Origin: Diatrype stigma
Taxonomy: Eukaryota > Ascomycota > Sordariomycetes > Xylariales > Diatrypaceae
Direction: 5' to 3'
Length of the DNA: 64,000 bases
Assembly (NCBI GenBank): GCA_022225965.2
Contig: JAKJXP020000001.1
Coordinates: forward strand, 620,001 to 684,000
Position numbers and translations under genes: made by a program. This document shows, one piece after another, positions 37,638 through 46,975 of this stretch. Positions within the stretch are counted from its first letter, which is position 1. Each line of letters starts with the position of its first letter. The notes beneath the pieces were generated by a model that was given only the letters and a program-made list of their open reading frames with translations, made no database searches and had not been told where the DNA came from.

Positions 37638-37714
<77 letters not shown>
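37601..37714. other. assembly gap between a 22-G run and a 77-C run
   Basis: Twenty-two G (37601-37622), a five-base TAGGA, ten N (37628-37637), then 77 C (37638-37714). The N block marks an unresolved join of fixed length. Homopolymers of opposite composition on the two sides suggest a sequencing/assembly artefact or an unresolved G-rich structure, so the true distance between the P450 gene and the next gene is unknown. Confidence 0.9.
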
Positions 37715-38154
37715 AGGACAGAATAATCCCTGAGCCTATCGAAGCTATAGGAGAAGGAGGCGACTCATCTATAGCCAGAAGCCCCCCTCACTAGTGTATA
37801 TAGGGGTTCCATATGGGTCCCTCTAGCCCCCTGCTACATTATCCCCTGGCACATACGGTAGTAAACAAGCTTTTATCAGGGTAGCTATGCTCTTTATTAG
37901 TCACTATATTCATAGTAATATATTACAATTCCAGCTAGCTTTCAGACATAGTCTTGAACTTTGGTGTATGAGACCATGTACATGTAAACTGTTAATCTAT
38001 TAATAACGTTCTTTAACCCACCTATAAATATCTCGCAGCTTCCCCTCGCTGGCAACATTTGGAGAACTTCAAGAGTTGTTTCCTATCCATTACATGATAT
38101 TCTCCAATCTACCACATGATATTATTCCGTCTATTTCGGCGTTAAATTACAAAC

Positions 38155-39262
38155 ATGTTATCCGCCAAGTGCCATGTCGCCTTCTGGTTGATCTCGATCG
38201 CCGCAAGACTCATTTTTGAGTGGCTTGAGACTAACCCAAGTAATGATGCGCTTCTCTTGGCCAACTTTATGATCTTAGTGGCCACCCGAAAAATCTCCAT
38301 GCTCAGTGAGCCTTCCCCTAAGTGGATGGAGGTGATGGCCCCCTGGTATATCATCATGACCAGTTGCCTTCTCGTCTCCATAGGCGCGATGATTAGCGCT
38401 TTCATCGACAATGGCCTTGGAGGGGTAGCACTACCAAGGGTGCTTCACGTCCTGCTTGCATTTACGATTCTTGGGGTCCTCGAGCCTATCCGGCAGAATG
38501 TAAGCTGAACAGCTTTCTACCGTGGTTGTTATGACGGCCATGCCTACACTCTGAAGGCAAAAGCATTGTCTATAATGAAACCTGGGCGTGTGATTCGACC
38601 TTTTCTTTATTCATCAAATCTCTTCCCCAAGATCTATATGTTCCTCAAGACCTAGACCAACTTGCTGATATCACATTAACAGAGAAAAGATATCGAGCCT
38701 TGTTTTCAGCTCCTGCCTCGCGTTGTCTTTACTTACCCCAGTTGCCTGTGTCGGCAATTGTACTCCGCCTGCTTCTGTGCCCTAGCATTCGTGTGCTTAT
38801 ATTCGATGAGACATGTTTTGGGCCTGTCGGATTTGTCAAATACATTCAGTGCTGCTCTGGATAGTGACAGACCCAACATAGGGACTTGCTTTGGTATTGC
38901 AGCCGCTATGACCTGCTTCATGACCCCATTAGCAGATACAATTGAGACAGTACGTCGAAAGTCCGTGTTAAGAATCCCGCTTACATGCTAATGCCATTAA
39001 ACCATAGGTCTTTTACTATATTCACAAGCACATGTTTCCTGGGTGGATACCTGAGCCGTCACCTCTGCTCAATGAGGGGGGGCAGTGGAGCTTGACGAAG
39101 CTGGCGATACTTAGGTTCTTTTTGGTTTACTTGATGGGGGTTTCGGTGGTGTTTTATGACCCATTTGCTTGGGGATGGGGAATAATGATATGCATCATAG
39201 CCGATGTTATCGGGGATCTTGTACCGCATGATCAACTTGAGCTAGCTAGAGGAGCCCCTTGA
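38155..39262 (+). CDS. unrecognised seven-helix integral membrane protein
   Basis: I do not recognise the family. Exons 38155-38499, 38683-38949 and 39008-39262 (introns 183 and 58 nt) join in frame to 288 residues. About seven hydrophobic segments can be seen: near residues 7-25, 33-50, 65-88, 96-112, 138-160, 180-200 and 238-270 (the last one long, perhaps two). Polar marks include the loop EPSPLLNEGGQWSLTK between the last segments, ALDSDRPNIGT, and the C-terminal end IGDLVPHDQLE. Size and helix number recall small membrane enzymes such as fungal membrane-bound acyl transferases or terpene cyclases, but the GRRWHQ-like motif of wax-synthase types is not present, so I make no claim. Stands between a P450 and an aldo-keto reductase (convergent with the latter). 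Confidence 0.65.
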
Positions 39263-39595
39263 TAGGTCTATCTGTGGGACAGTCGAATGAGCTTGAACTT
39301 TGCCATAAAAGCAGCGGTCAACTAAGGTTTGATTTCGGTGACACCAGTAAAGACACCATGCTTTGGAAACGATTGGTGAGCATCGTCGTATAGTGAAAGT
39401 TTAGTGATCCAGAACAGGAGATATTGCCCACAAAGAAGAGAACAATCGATCTCTAGCCTGAGAAGTGAATGAGCGTTATATATAGGGAGCACTAAATTAT
39501 CAGTAGGGGCTCTGCGAATTGGACAACTAAAGCCCCCCTATGTATATGTGTATCTATAGGCTCAATATGGTGACACGAACATTACTATATCGACC

Positions 39596-40758
39596 CTAAT
39601 GGGTCTTCCCTTCAACAGCTCCCTCGATACCTTCGAGGTCACTATATAGCCTCCATTGGTAATCCAAGGAGGGGTCGTTGAACCTCGCCTTGATATCCAA
39701 GGTCTCGAGCTTTTTCAGGTCCTCTGCTTCCAGCGGGAAGTCCGCCTCGATGTTTTCCTTGATCTGCCAGTCGATAACGCTCTTGGGGATCACAGAACGG
39801 CCGTTGTTTATACCCCATGCCAGTGCAATCTGCACCGCGCTCTTGCCGTACTTCTTTCCCAGATCCTGCAGAAGCGGCTGGTCGATAAGTCTCACCATGT
39901 GCGCAATGTCTTTGCTCCAGCCAGTCTGCCGGTAGAAGTCGTTCATGTTGGCCAATGGACTGAACTGGATCACGTGGATGCCTTGCAATCGAAGCCATTG
40001 GTTGAACGACTTCTGCTGCAAGTATGGGTGACACTCCATTTGGTGAACAGCTGGGACCTATAGTGCACGGGAGGAGAATGGTATTAGCTGAAGTTTGCTC
40101 TCCATGGGATTGTCCTCATCTGCAGTGTTCAACTTACGACTGAGCCCTCCCTTATCAAAGTCTCCAGTTCCCCCTTGCTGAAATTAGACACGCCAATAGC
40201 CTTTACTTTCCCGCTTTTCTGCAGCTGCTCCATTGCCTTCCAGGTATCAACGAAGGTTGTCTTCCCATGTATCATCTTGCCCTGGGCGTCTCTCGGAAAG
40301 CGGTCTTCACCCCTTGCAAAGACGCAGGGATAATGCATCAGGAGCAAATCCACATAGGGTGTGTCGAGGTCCGCAAGAGATTCGTTCAGACCTCTTTCGA
40401 CATCATCGGGATGGTATCTGTTGCACCATAGCTTCGTTGCGAGAAAGATCTCCTCCCGGGGAATGCCGCTGGCCTTCATCCCCTTTCCGACCTGCTTCTC
40501 GACATCGTAAACCCTGGCGGTATCTATCAGGCGCATGCCCGCCTTCAACGCTCTACAGACACCATCTTCCTGCGCGTCTGGGTCCTGAAATGTACCAAAT
40601 CCAACAGCAGGGATCTTAGCGCCAGTGTTGAGGGTGAATTGTGTAGCATGCGTGCTTATTAGGCGAGCTGCTGGAGGTTGCCTGGTCGTCTTGATTGTAT
40701 ACGGGAGTATTCTTGACCAACTCCTGAAAGGTGTACGACTAATGGAATTGCACGCCAT
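39596..40758 (-). CDS. aldo-keto reductase with presequence-like N-terminus
   Basis: NADPH-dependent reductase of aldehydes or sugars. Exons 40758-40138 and 40057-39596 (80-nt intron, GTAAGT donor) give 360 residues. After an N-terminal extension of about 40 residues the barrel begins with TLNTGAKIPAVGFGTFQ. Catalytic tetrad visible: Asp and Tyr in DTARVYDVE, Lys in ATKLW, His in LLMHYP; cofactor region VIPKSV. The extension is rich in Arg/Ser/Thr and has no acidic residue until the barrel (MACNSISRTPFRSWSRIL), like a mitochondrial presequence. It is the left-most member of the presumed sugar cluster, in which it could reduce a released aldehyde (for example lactaldehyde-like) or a ketone; this role is inference. 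Family call secure. Confidence 0.9.
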
Positions 40759-41918
40759 TATGGCACAGAAAATGAAAACCGGTAGGGTACGTTGTCATTT
40801 ATTGAGACCCTTGGCTGGCGGTATTCCAGTTGCAGTCCTTGTGGTTGACCCTAGGTTCTTATCGACCGTATGCTTTCCCAAGTTCTGCGGGCAGTAGTTC
40901 GGGAAGGTGAAACTGCTCAACTTTACACTGATATCGTGACCGATGACCAGACTCGTGCGATGTCGTTCATAGACATACGGGACTACAACCCCCCGTTCAA
41001 TGGAAAGGGAATAAATGGAACAGGCCCAATCCATGGTTGCAAATCATGGCACGGCTTGCTCAACTCATCTGCAACCCTCGAGACGAGATGCAGCTTAGCA
41101 CTCCATAAAGCTACTGTAGCTGTTGTGGGTTCGCGTGAACATTACCGGGACCTGGGATGCCACTAATTTAGTTGATGCAGGGGTCGAATTCACCCTTTCC
41201 AGGGTTATTCCAGTTCGTGCCGTACATATTAACTCTAAGTGCGGCACTAACTAGAATAATCTTGGAAAGGGTGTTGAAACTAAGTCCCCAGGTTCCGCGG
41301 GACAGTGCCGATCTTTTGTTGATATTCATTTCTATTTCTGGCTGGGTGTGGGTGCCTACTTCGAATAGGTCCCGCACTCTACTCGTGTCGCATTTAGGAG
41401 ATCAAGTATAACGTGCTTAGGAAACAGACATATTGTTATACCATACATAAGGGAAGAATCGATATCTTCTCTAGGGAGCAGGAGAGCTCTATATACTTGT
41501 AACATACGCGGCTCTCCTATCCAACCCTTATATAGCGGCAGCTCAAATAGCGCCTTTGCTTTCTGGTTCAAGCTTTAAGTAATACGCCAAACTCGAGCTC
41601 GTGAAATCTGAGGTCATAAATAGGAGAGCGTTGATGTCTAAGTCCACACCTGTGGGTAAGGAACTACTGTACGACCCACTCGTTACTAAATTCTATACTC
41701 AGGGGCTAGGCAAGACAGATCGAATCAATATTCATATTCAGCTACAAGAAGAAAGGCTCTATGTCGCTACATTGACACAAAGATATAATGCCTATGACCA
41801 AGTCTTCCCATCGTCTGTGCCCCTCTAACCTCATGTAAGGGTGTGTCATTCGCTCATCGAATTGGGCACATGGTGTGCATCCCCTAACTCTTTTGCCTGC
41901 ATCAGCATTTGCTGCTGG
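40759..41918. other. intergenic, no gene seen
   Basis: Contains the upstream region of the aldo-keto reductase and the 3' region of the sugar transporter. Short frames near 41.17-41.41 kb have no recognisable feature. Confidence 0.5.
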
Positions 41919-43761
41919 TTATTCGAGATGGCTTGATGCAGCCTCAGTTTCACCTTTCTCTCTCAACTTTGCGGCATTTTCTGCAATGGCCGTTTCCTCT
42001 TTAAGCTGCTTGTAAGTTTTCTCGGCGTCCCAGGTCCACGGGCTGTCAGCGGCAAACAGGAGGTCCATTTCCTCCAGTGTGCGTTGATTTGACTCGGGAT
42101 ACAACGCCCAAACTGTGTGTGGTGTAAGTTGAAAGTAAGATTTAGGAGAAGGGTTTCAGGGCCTTTCTTACCAATAGGGATACTGAGCACGTTTACGATA
42201 CCGAATATGTACATGGTTTTCTCGTTGATAGCTCCAACAATGTAGGGCAGAACAAGAGTTAGAGTTCTGATACATTGTTAATCTTATAACGGTCTCGGCA
42301 GTTCGTGGAGTCTTACCCATTTCCAATGCTCCAGCCGACAACTCCCCATGCATTCCCTTTGGCCCGGACATTCAGCGGGAAGATCTCGGCAGGGTAGAGC
42401 CACGGAACGGTGAGCCAGGTAGCCCCAAAGACGAAGGTATATAGGAAGACCATGGAGGCAGCGGCCGCGCCCCATCGACTAGCAGGCTCTGTGCTTCCGG
42501 TAGCTTGAGCATTCAATCCCCCTTTAGCAAGACCGCCAACAAGGAACATTGCGATTGCCTGTGCGACGGAACCCCAGTATAGTGTCCAACGGCGGCCAAT
42601 CCTATCGATAGTGAAGACGCAGATTAGGGTGGCAAAGGCATAGAAGATGTTATTCAAGCCTGATACCCAAAGCGACTTTTCGGGATCGAAGCCCGCAATG
42701 TGGAAGATGGCTGTAGTAGACAAATCAGTAGCTGCAATCTTGCGCTTGGTCTTACACATTAGACGTACTTGGACCATACATAGTGATGCCAGCAATCCCC
42801 GTCCAACACTGAATTATCTGCAGCCAGATAACCAATTGGACCCGCCGACCTACGTGTAGCTTCCCCGAACCCAGTCCGAGCAGCATATGGATGTAGGAGG
42901 TTCCGTGGGTACTCAGCTCGAGCTGAATGATATCTCTGATATCAACAAGCTCGGCTTCAGCCTGTGCAGCTCCTGCACCCGTAGGCCCTCTGAGACGCTG
43001 GAGGATATACAAGGCCTCTTCGTCTCTTTCCACTTTGCAGAGCCAGCGTGGTGATTCGGGAAAGAGGAAGCATCCGAACAGGAGGAAGAGCAGCGGTATC
43101 AGCTGAAAAGCGATGGGGAAGCGCCATCGGAATGCTGATTTGCCGTTGTCGATGAAGCTGAGGCCGAATCCTAGCCAGTAAGCTACTACGACGCCAAGAA
43201 TATTCAGAGTGAACTCCATAGCGATAAAAGCGCCGCGGGAACTATGGTGGGCAAGTTCGGATGCCCAGACGGGCACAATGCCGTTGAGGATCCCAGTCCC
43301 GATTCCGTTCACCAGTCGCGACACTATCATCCAGTCGGCACTCATCGCAGAACATTGCAGCGATGCACCGATGATTCCCCAGACTGCACCGAGCGCGATG
43401 GTGTTGATCCTTCCGAACCGGTCGCCGATGGAGCCTCCCATCAGACATCCAACCAAGGTGCCCAGATAGTAAACGGACATAATCCCACCTTGTAGGAGCG
43501 TATCGGTAACGACAGGTTCGCCGGTGTCGTCGACATAGCCGAAGCCCATGAGGTCGATGTAATGCCTTGAACTGTTCACCCCTCCCATCATGCCCTGATC
43601 ATAGCCTAGCTTAACAGTTAGTGAGACGTCTAAAAGTATTCGCAAATGTAACTATCCTTACCGAAAAAGAAAATCGAAAGCCCAGCCAGACAGTTCACGG
43701 CTATAAGAAGAGGCCGTTCTCTGAGCCGTGTTGCGACCATCCATTTGTGTCGTTGATACAT
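41919..43761 (-). CDS. sugar-porter family MFS transporter
   Basis: Imports a sugar or sugar acid by H+ symport. Exons 43761-43662, 43605-42769, 42710-42317, 42266-42172, 42112-41919 (introns 50-59 nt) give 539 residues in frame. Signatures: helix 1 ends FFFGYDQGMMGGVNSS; GSIGDRFGRINT after helix 2; PESPRWLCKVERDEEAL before the central loop; WLQIIQCWTGIAGITMYGP (helix 7 substrate region); DRIGRRWTLYWG; PWLYPAEIFPLNVRAKGNA; and the end PESNQRTLEEMDLLF. About 12 helices. ATG 43761 is the first in frame; another in-frame ATG follows at 43740. It is divergent from the lactonase gene, sharing a 0.5 kb promoter, which marks it as the uptake step of the cluster. Substrate cannot be read from sequence alone. 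Confidence 0.93.
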
Positions 43762-44294
43762 CGTGATAAATAGGTCTGATAACCGCTAGGAGATGACCGC
43801 GAAAGGTACTCGCTCAGACAAACTGACGACATTTTGGAAATGATTAGTTGACAAGGCTAGGCTGTGATCTTAAATATATCTATCTCAACCTATGTGCACC
43901 GTAGACTAGATTATAGAACAGCAAGTAGCTGGGGAGTTATGCCATGAGGCTAATCCGTAACTATGTGTGGGGAACCCCATGGGGTTCTTCAGGGGGTGTA
44001 ACCTAGCCAGGTAGTCTAGCTTCCGCTTTCTACGTCACTTGGGACAGGGGTGCAAATCCGCGCAAACTCCGAATAATAGACTGTCACAACCCCTCTACCC
44101 TCGAGCCGACGCCGGGACCCCTCACCCCGGTAACGGAAGCCGGTCACCAGTCTCGGTGTTAAACTAATACAGAAAAGGACATTACAGTAGTTACCACCCA
44201 AGAGAGTGACCGTCGTTTCTTTTGGAGACGCTTTATAGAACATATGCAGTTTCTGACTAGTGGCTGACCCTGACCCATATGCAAGTATTTCGAA
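43762..44294. promoter_or_regulatory. divergent promoter: sugar transporter / lactonase
   Basis: A 533-base head-to-head spacer. At 43972-43987 it contains GAACCCCATGGGGTTC, a perfect 16-base palindrome, about 210 bases from the transporter ATG and 310 from the lactonase ATG. A CGG/CCG-rich patch (44112-44142, CCGGGACC... and CGGAAGCCGG) lies nearer the lactonase, of the kind bound by Zn(II)2Cys6 proteins. Binding is inference. Confidence 0.6.
43972..43987. promoter_or_regulatory. perfect 16-bp palindrome GAACCCCATGGGGTTC
   Basis: Reads identically on both strands. It is central in the shared promoter of the transporter and lactonase genes, so it is a candidate operator for a dimeric regulator. 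Confidence 0.6.
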
Positions 44295-45371
44295 ATGGCA
44301 GACATCGACGCCTCAATATGGAAAATCCACGACGCAGAGTTCCACAAACTCATCGGCAAGAGCCCAACTCTCGAGCTGCTCCTTTCGGTCGAGGAATACC
44401 CCTTCGCACACGAGGCTGGAGTTTTCATCCCGTCCAGAAATGAGCTCTTCATCACGAGCAACCAGTTCCCCGGCCCAGGCGGCGAGAAGAAGATTCAAAT
44501 CTCCAAGATCTCACTCGGCAGGGATGGCTGCGGAGTCCCGACCCACGAAGAGATCCGGTGCGATAGCATATGCATGGCCAACGGCGGCGTGAACGACATC
44601 CGGGGGGACGATGTGCTGTTCTGTGCTCAGGGGTCCATGACGGCCCCGAGCGGCCTGTTCCGAATGTCCTCCGTACCGCCGTATCAGGCCGAAGCAGTAT
44701 TAACTAGCTTTTACGGCCGGCCCTTCAACTCCGTGAACGATGTGGTGTTCAGCAGCGACGGGTGCATTTGGTTCACAGACCCAATCTACGGATTTGAGCA
44801 GGGCTACCGGCCGCCACCCTCGCTCCCTAGCCAGGTGTACCGCTTCGACCCGAGCACCTCCTCCATTCGGGCCGTAGCCGATGGTTTCAAACGCCCCAAT
44901 GGGCTTTGCTTCTCCCCCGACGAGTCAGTGCTGTATGTCACTGACACGGACTACATCCACGGTGATGGCTCAACCGATCCGAGTAGAGCTTCTTCTATGT
45001 AAGCTGCGATTGTTAATTGCCAGTATTCCATGGCATCATGGCTGATCAACTCGACCAATAATAGATACGCATTTGACGTAATCCATATTCACGGCCAGCC
45101 GACTCTGCAGCATCGGAGGCTATTTGCTTTCGCCGACGTAGGCGTGCCGGATGGGATCAAATGCGACATGGATGGGAACGTGTACAGCGGTTGTGGGGAT
45201 GGCATCAATGCTTGGTCTCCTGGAGGCGTCTTGCTGGGACGGATTCTGGTAAAAGGGGGTGCTGCCAATTTTTGTTTCGGGCGCGCAGGTGAGCTCTTCA
45301 TCCTTAATGAGCATCACTTATGGAGAGCGAAGATTGATTCTTCTGTGCGAGGTGCTCTTTTGAAACTGTAA
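44295..45371 (+). CDS. SMP-30/gluconolactonase-family lactonase
   Basis: Calcium/zinc-dependent beta-propeller enzyme that opens sugar lactones to aldonic acids. Exons 44295-44998 and 45065-45371 (66-nt intron) give 336 residues. Family marks: metal-site Glu in FAHEAGVFIPSRNELFIT, FNSVNDVVFSSDGCIWFTD (Asn ligand region), ADGFKRPNGLCFSPDESVLY and YVTDTDY, and the metal Asp in GVPDGIKCDMDGNVY; the last blade has INAWSPGGVLLGRI. ATG 44295 begins the family-like N-terminus with no signal peptide, so it should be cytosolic. It lies between the transporter (divergent) and the aldolase (same strand, 0.5 kb downstream). In the cluster it would hydrolyse the lactone made by an SDR dehydrogenase; that assignment is inference, family is secure. 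Confidence 0.92.
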
Positions 45372-45907
45372 CGACATAGTATAGCTAGAGATACTTTATT
45401 ATAACGATTGCTACCAAGCCAATTCATGTTCGCTTGTATACTACAGCGACTAACGTTGGTAGACTCGAATGGCCAGTCAGCGGGGGTACCATCATCTATA
45501 GTTGGGGTGATGAACTACTACGTACTATGTTGCCCTGCATTCAAAGAGTCCACACTCTTATCTGACATCTTCTATGTCCCTGAAAAGCCGCCGATCACTT
45601 AACGTTCAGAAGCATCTTGTGGGGTTGCCGTTTGGCCCAGCTCCCTCGAGACGATGCCATGCTTGAACATTGTCTTTCTCAATTCCAACCGAATTCCACC
45701 CAATCAGGGCGTCACATAATGCGAGACTGTCAGCAAGGCCCACCCATGTACCTATGCCTTCAGACTTGACTATCCTCTCATATTCTTGTCGGGTTGCCTT
45801 TAACTACCTTGTTCCCCTCTGTGTACGTTTCATAGCAACCTCCCCTTTTTTTCAAAGAAACGAAACACCATAAGGCAGCACTATATTCTGTCCCAGTGAG
45901 CAAGAAT

Positions 45908-46876
45908 ATGGCCGCCGTTCCGGGAAACTGGCGCGAGACGAACCGCCATCTGCAGATCCTACAGGCAGCAGAGAAAGGCCGGTACGGGGTGATAGCAGCG
46001 ATCGCGTACAACCTCGAGCAGATCCTCGGCCTGGTGCGGGCGGCAGAGCAGGCGCGGTCGCCACTGATCCTGCAGTTCTTCCCGTGGGCGATCGCGTTCT
46101 CGGACGGGCTGCTGGTGCGGGCGGCGGCGGAGGCGGCGCGGCGGGCGACCGTGCCGGTGTCGGTGCACCTCGACCACGCGCAGGACGAGGCGATGATCCG
46201 GCGCGCGGCCGACACGCTGCCCTTCGACTCCATCATGGTGGACATGTCGCACTACGAGCGGGACGAGAACCTGGCCAAGACGAGCCGGTGGGTGGCCTAC
46301 TGCCACGAGCGGGGCATCGCCACCGAGGCCGAGCCGGGCCGCATCGAGGGCGGCGAGGACGGCGTCACAGACACGGCGGGCCTGGAGGCGAGCAAGACCA
46401 CGCCGGAGGAGGTCGACGACTTCATCGCCACGGGCGTCGATGCGCTGGCCCCGGCGTTCGGAAACGTGCATGGCGAGTACGGACCGCAGGGCCCGCAGCT
46501 GGACTTTGAAAGGTCGGTCCGGTGCCTATCTACACACTACATACACATTCATGGCTAGGTAGCTATGAGGCCGATATACTGATCCGAATCCTACATCAGA
46601 TTTAAGGATATCTACAAGCAAGTCAATGGCCGGGTCCACTGCGTCCTCCATGGAACCAACGGTTTCCCAGCGGACGTCATGAAGCAGTGCATTGCAGCCG
46701 GCCTTACCAAGATCAACGTCAACAGATTGGTGCTCGACGACTACTACACACATCTGCGGGCGGAAAGTTCGCGCAAACTACCACACACTACCCTGATCGA
46801 GGAGGGTGTGGAGTGTGTGATCAGGCAGACGAAGGAATGGATGGATATTTGCGGTTCCTCCGGTAAAGCACCATAA
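45908..46876 (+). CDS. class II (ketose-bisphosphate-type) aldolase
   Basis: Zinc-dependent aldolase of the fructose/tagatose-bisphosphate aldolase superfamily, cleaving or forming a C-C bond. Exons 45908-46512 and 46600-46876 (87-nt intron, GTCGGT donor) give 293 residues. Motifs: VPVSVHLDHAQDEAMI (zinc His and catalytic Asp), DSIMVDMSHYERDENL, the Glu ligand region EAEPGRIEGGEDGV, APAFGNVHGEYG (zinc His), VLHGTNGFPADVMKQ (zinc His and phosphate-loop position; usual is HGGSG or HGGTG), and KINVNRLVLDDYY. The changed HGTNG loop suggests a substrate other than the usual bisphosphate. ATG 45908 is the first in frame. Exon 1 has extremely high third-position GC, exon 2 does not. Ends 100 bases from the tail of the regulator gene. 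Role: final retro-aldol step of the cluster (inference). Confidence 0.9.
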
Positions 46877-46975
46877 GGAGGCCATAGGCCCGTACATCAG
46901 AAGTAGGTTTGTTTTATGCCAGTCTCTCATAGGCTCTTTGATACCGGAAAGAACCTGATATATATATAACCGGTT

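Noticed and set aside
37426..37794. Frame running through the N gap with polyproline from the C run
   Set aside because: Artefact of the homopolymer and Ns.
45959..46509. Frames of 141-170 codons overlapping the aldolase on both strands
   Set aside because: Produced by high third-position GC of aldolase exon 1; the aldolase frame carries all catalytic motifs.
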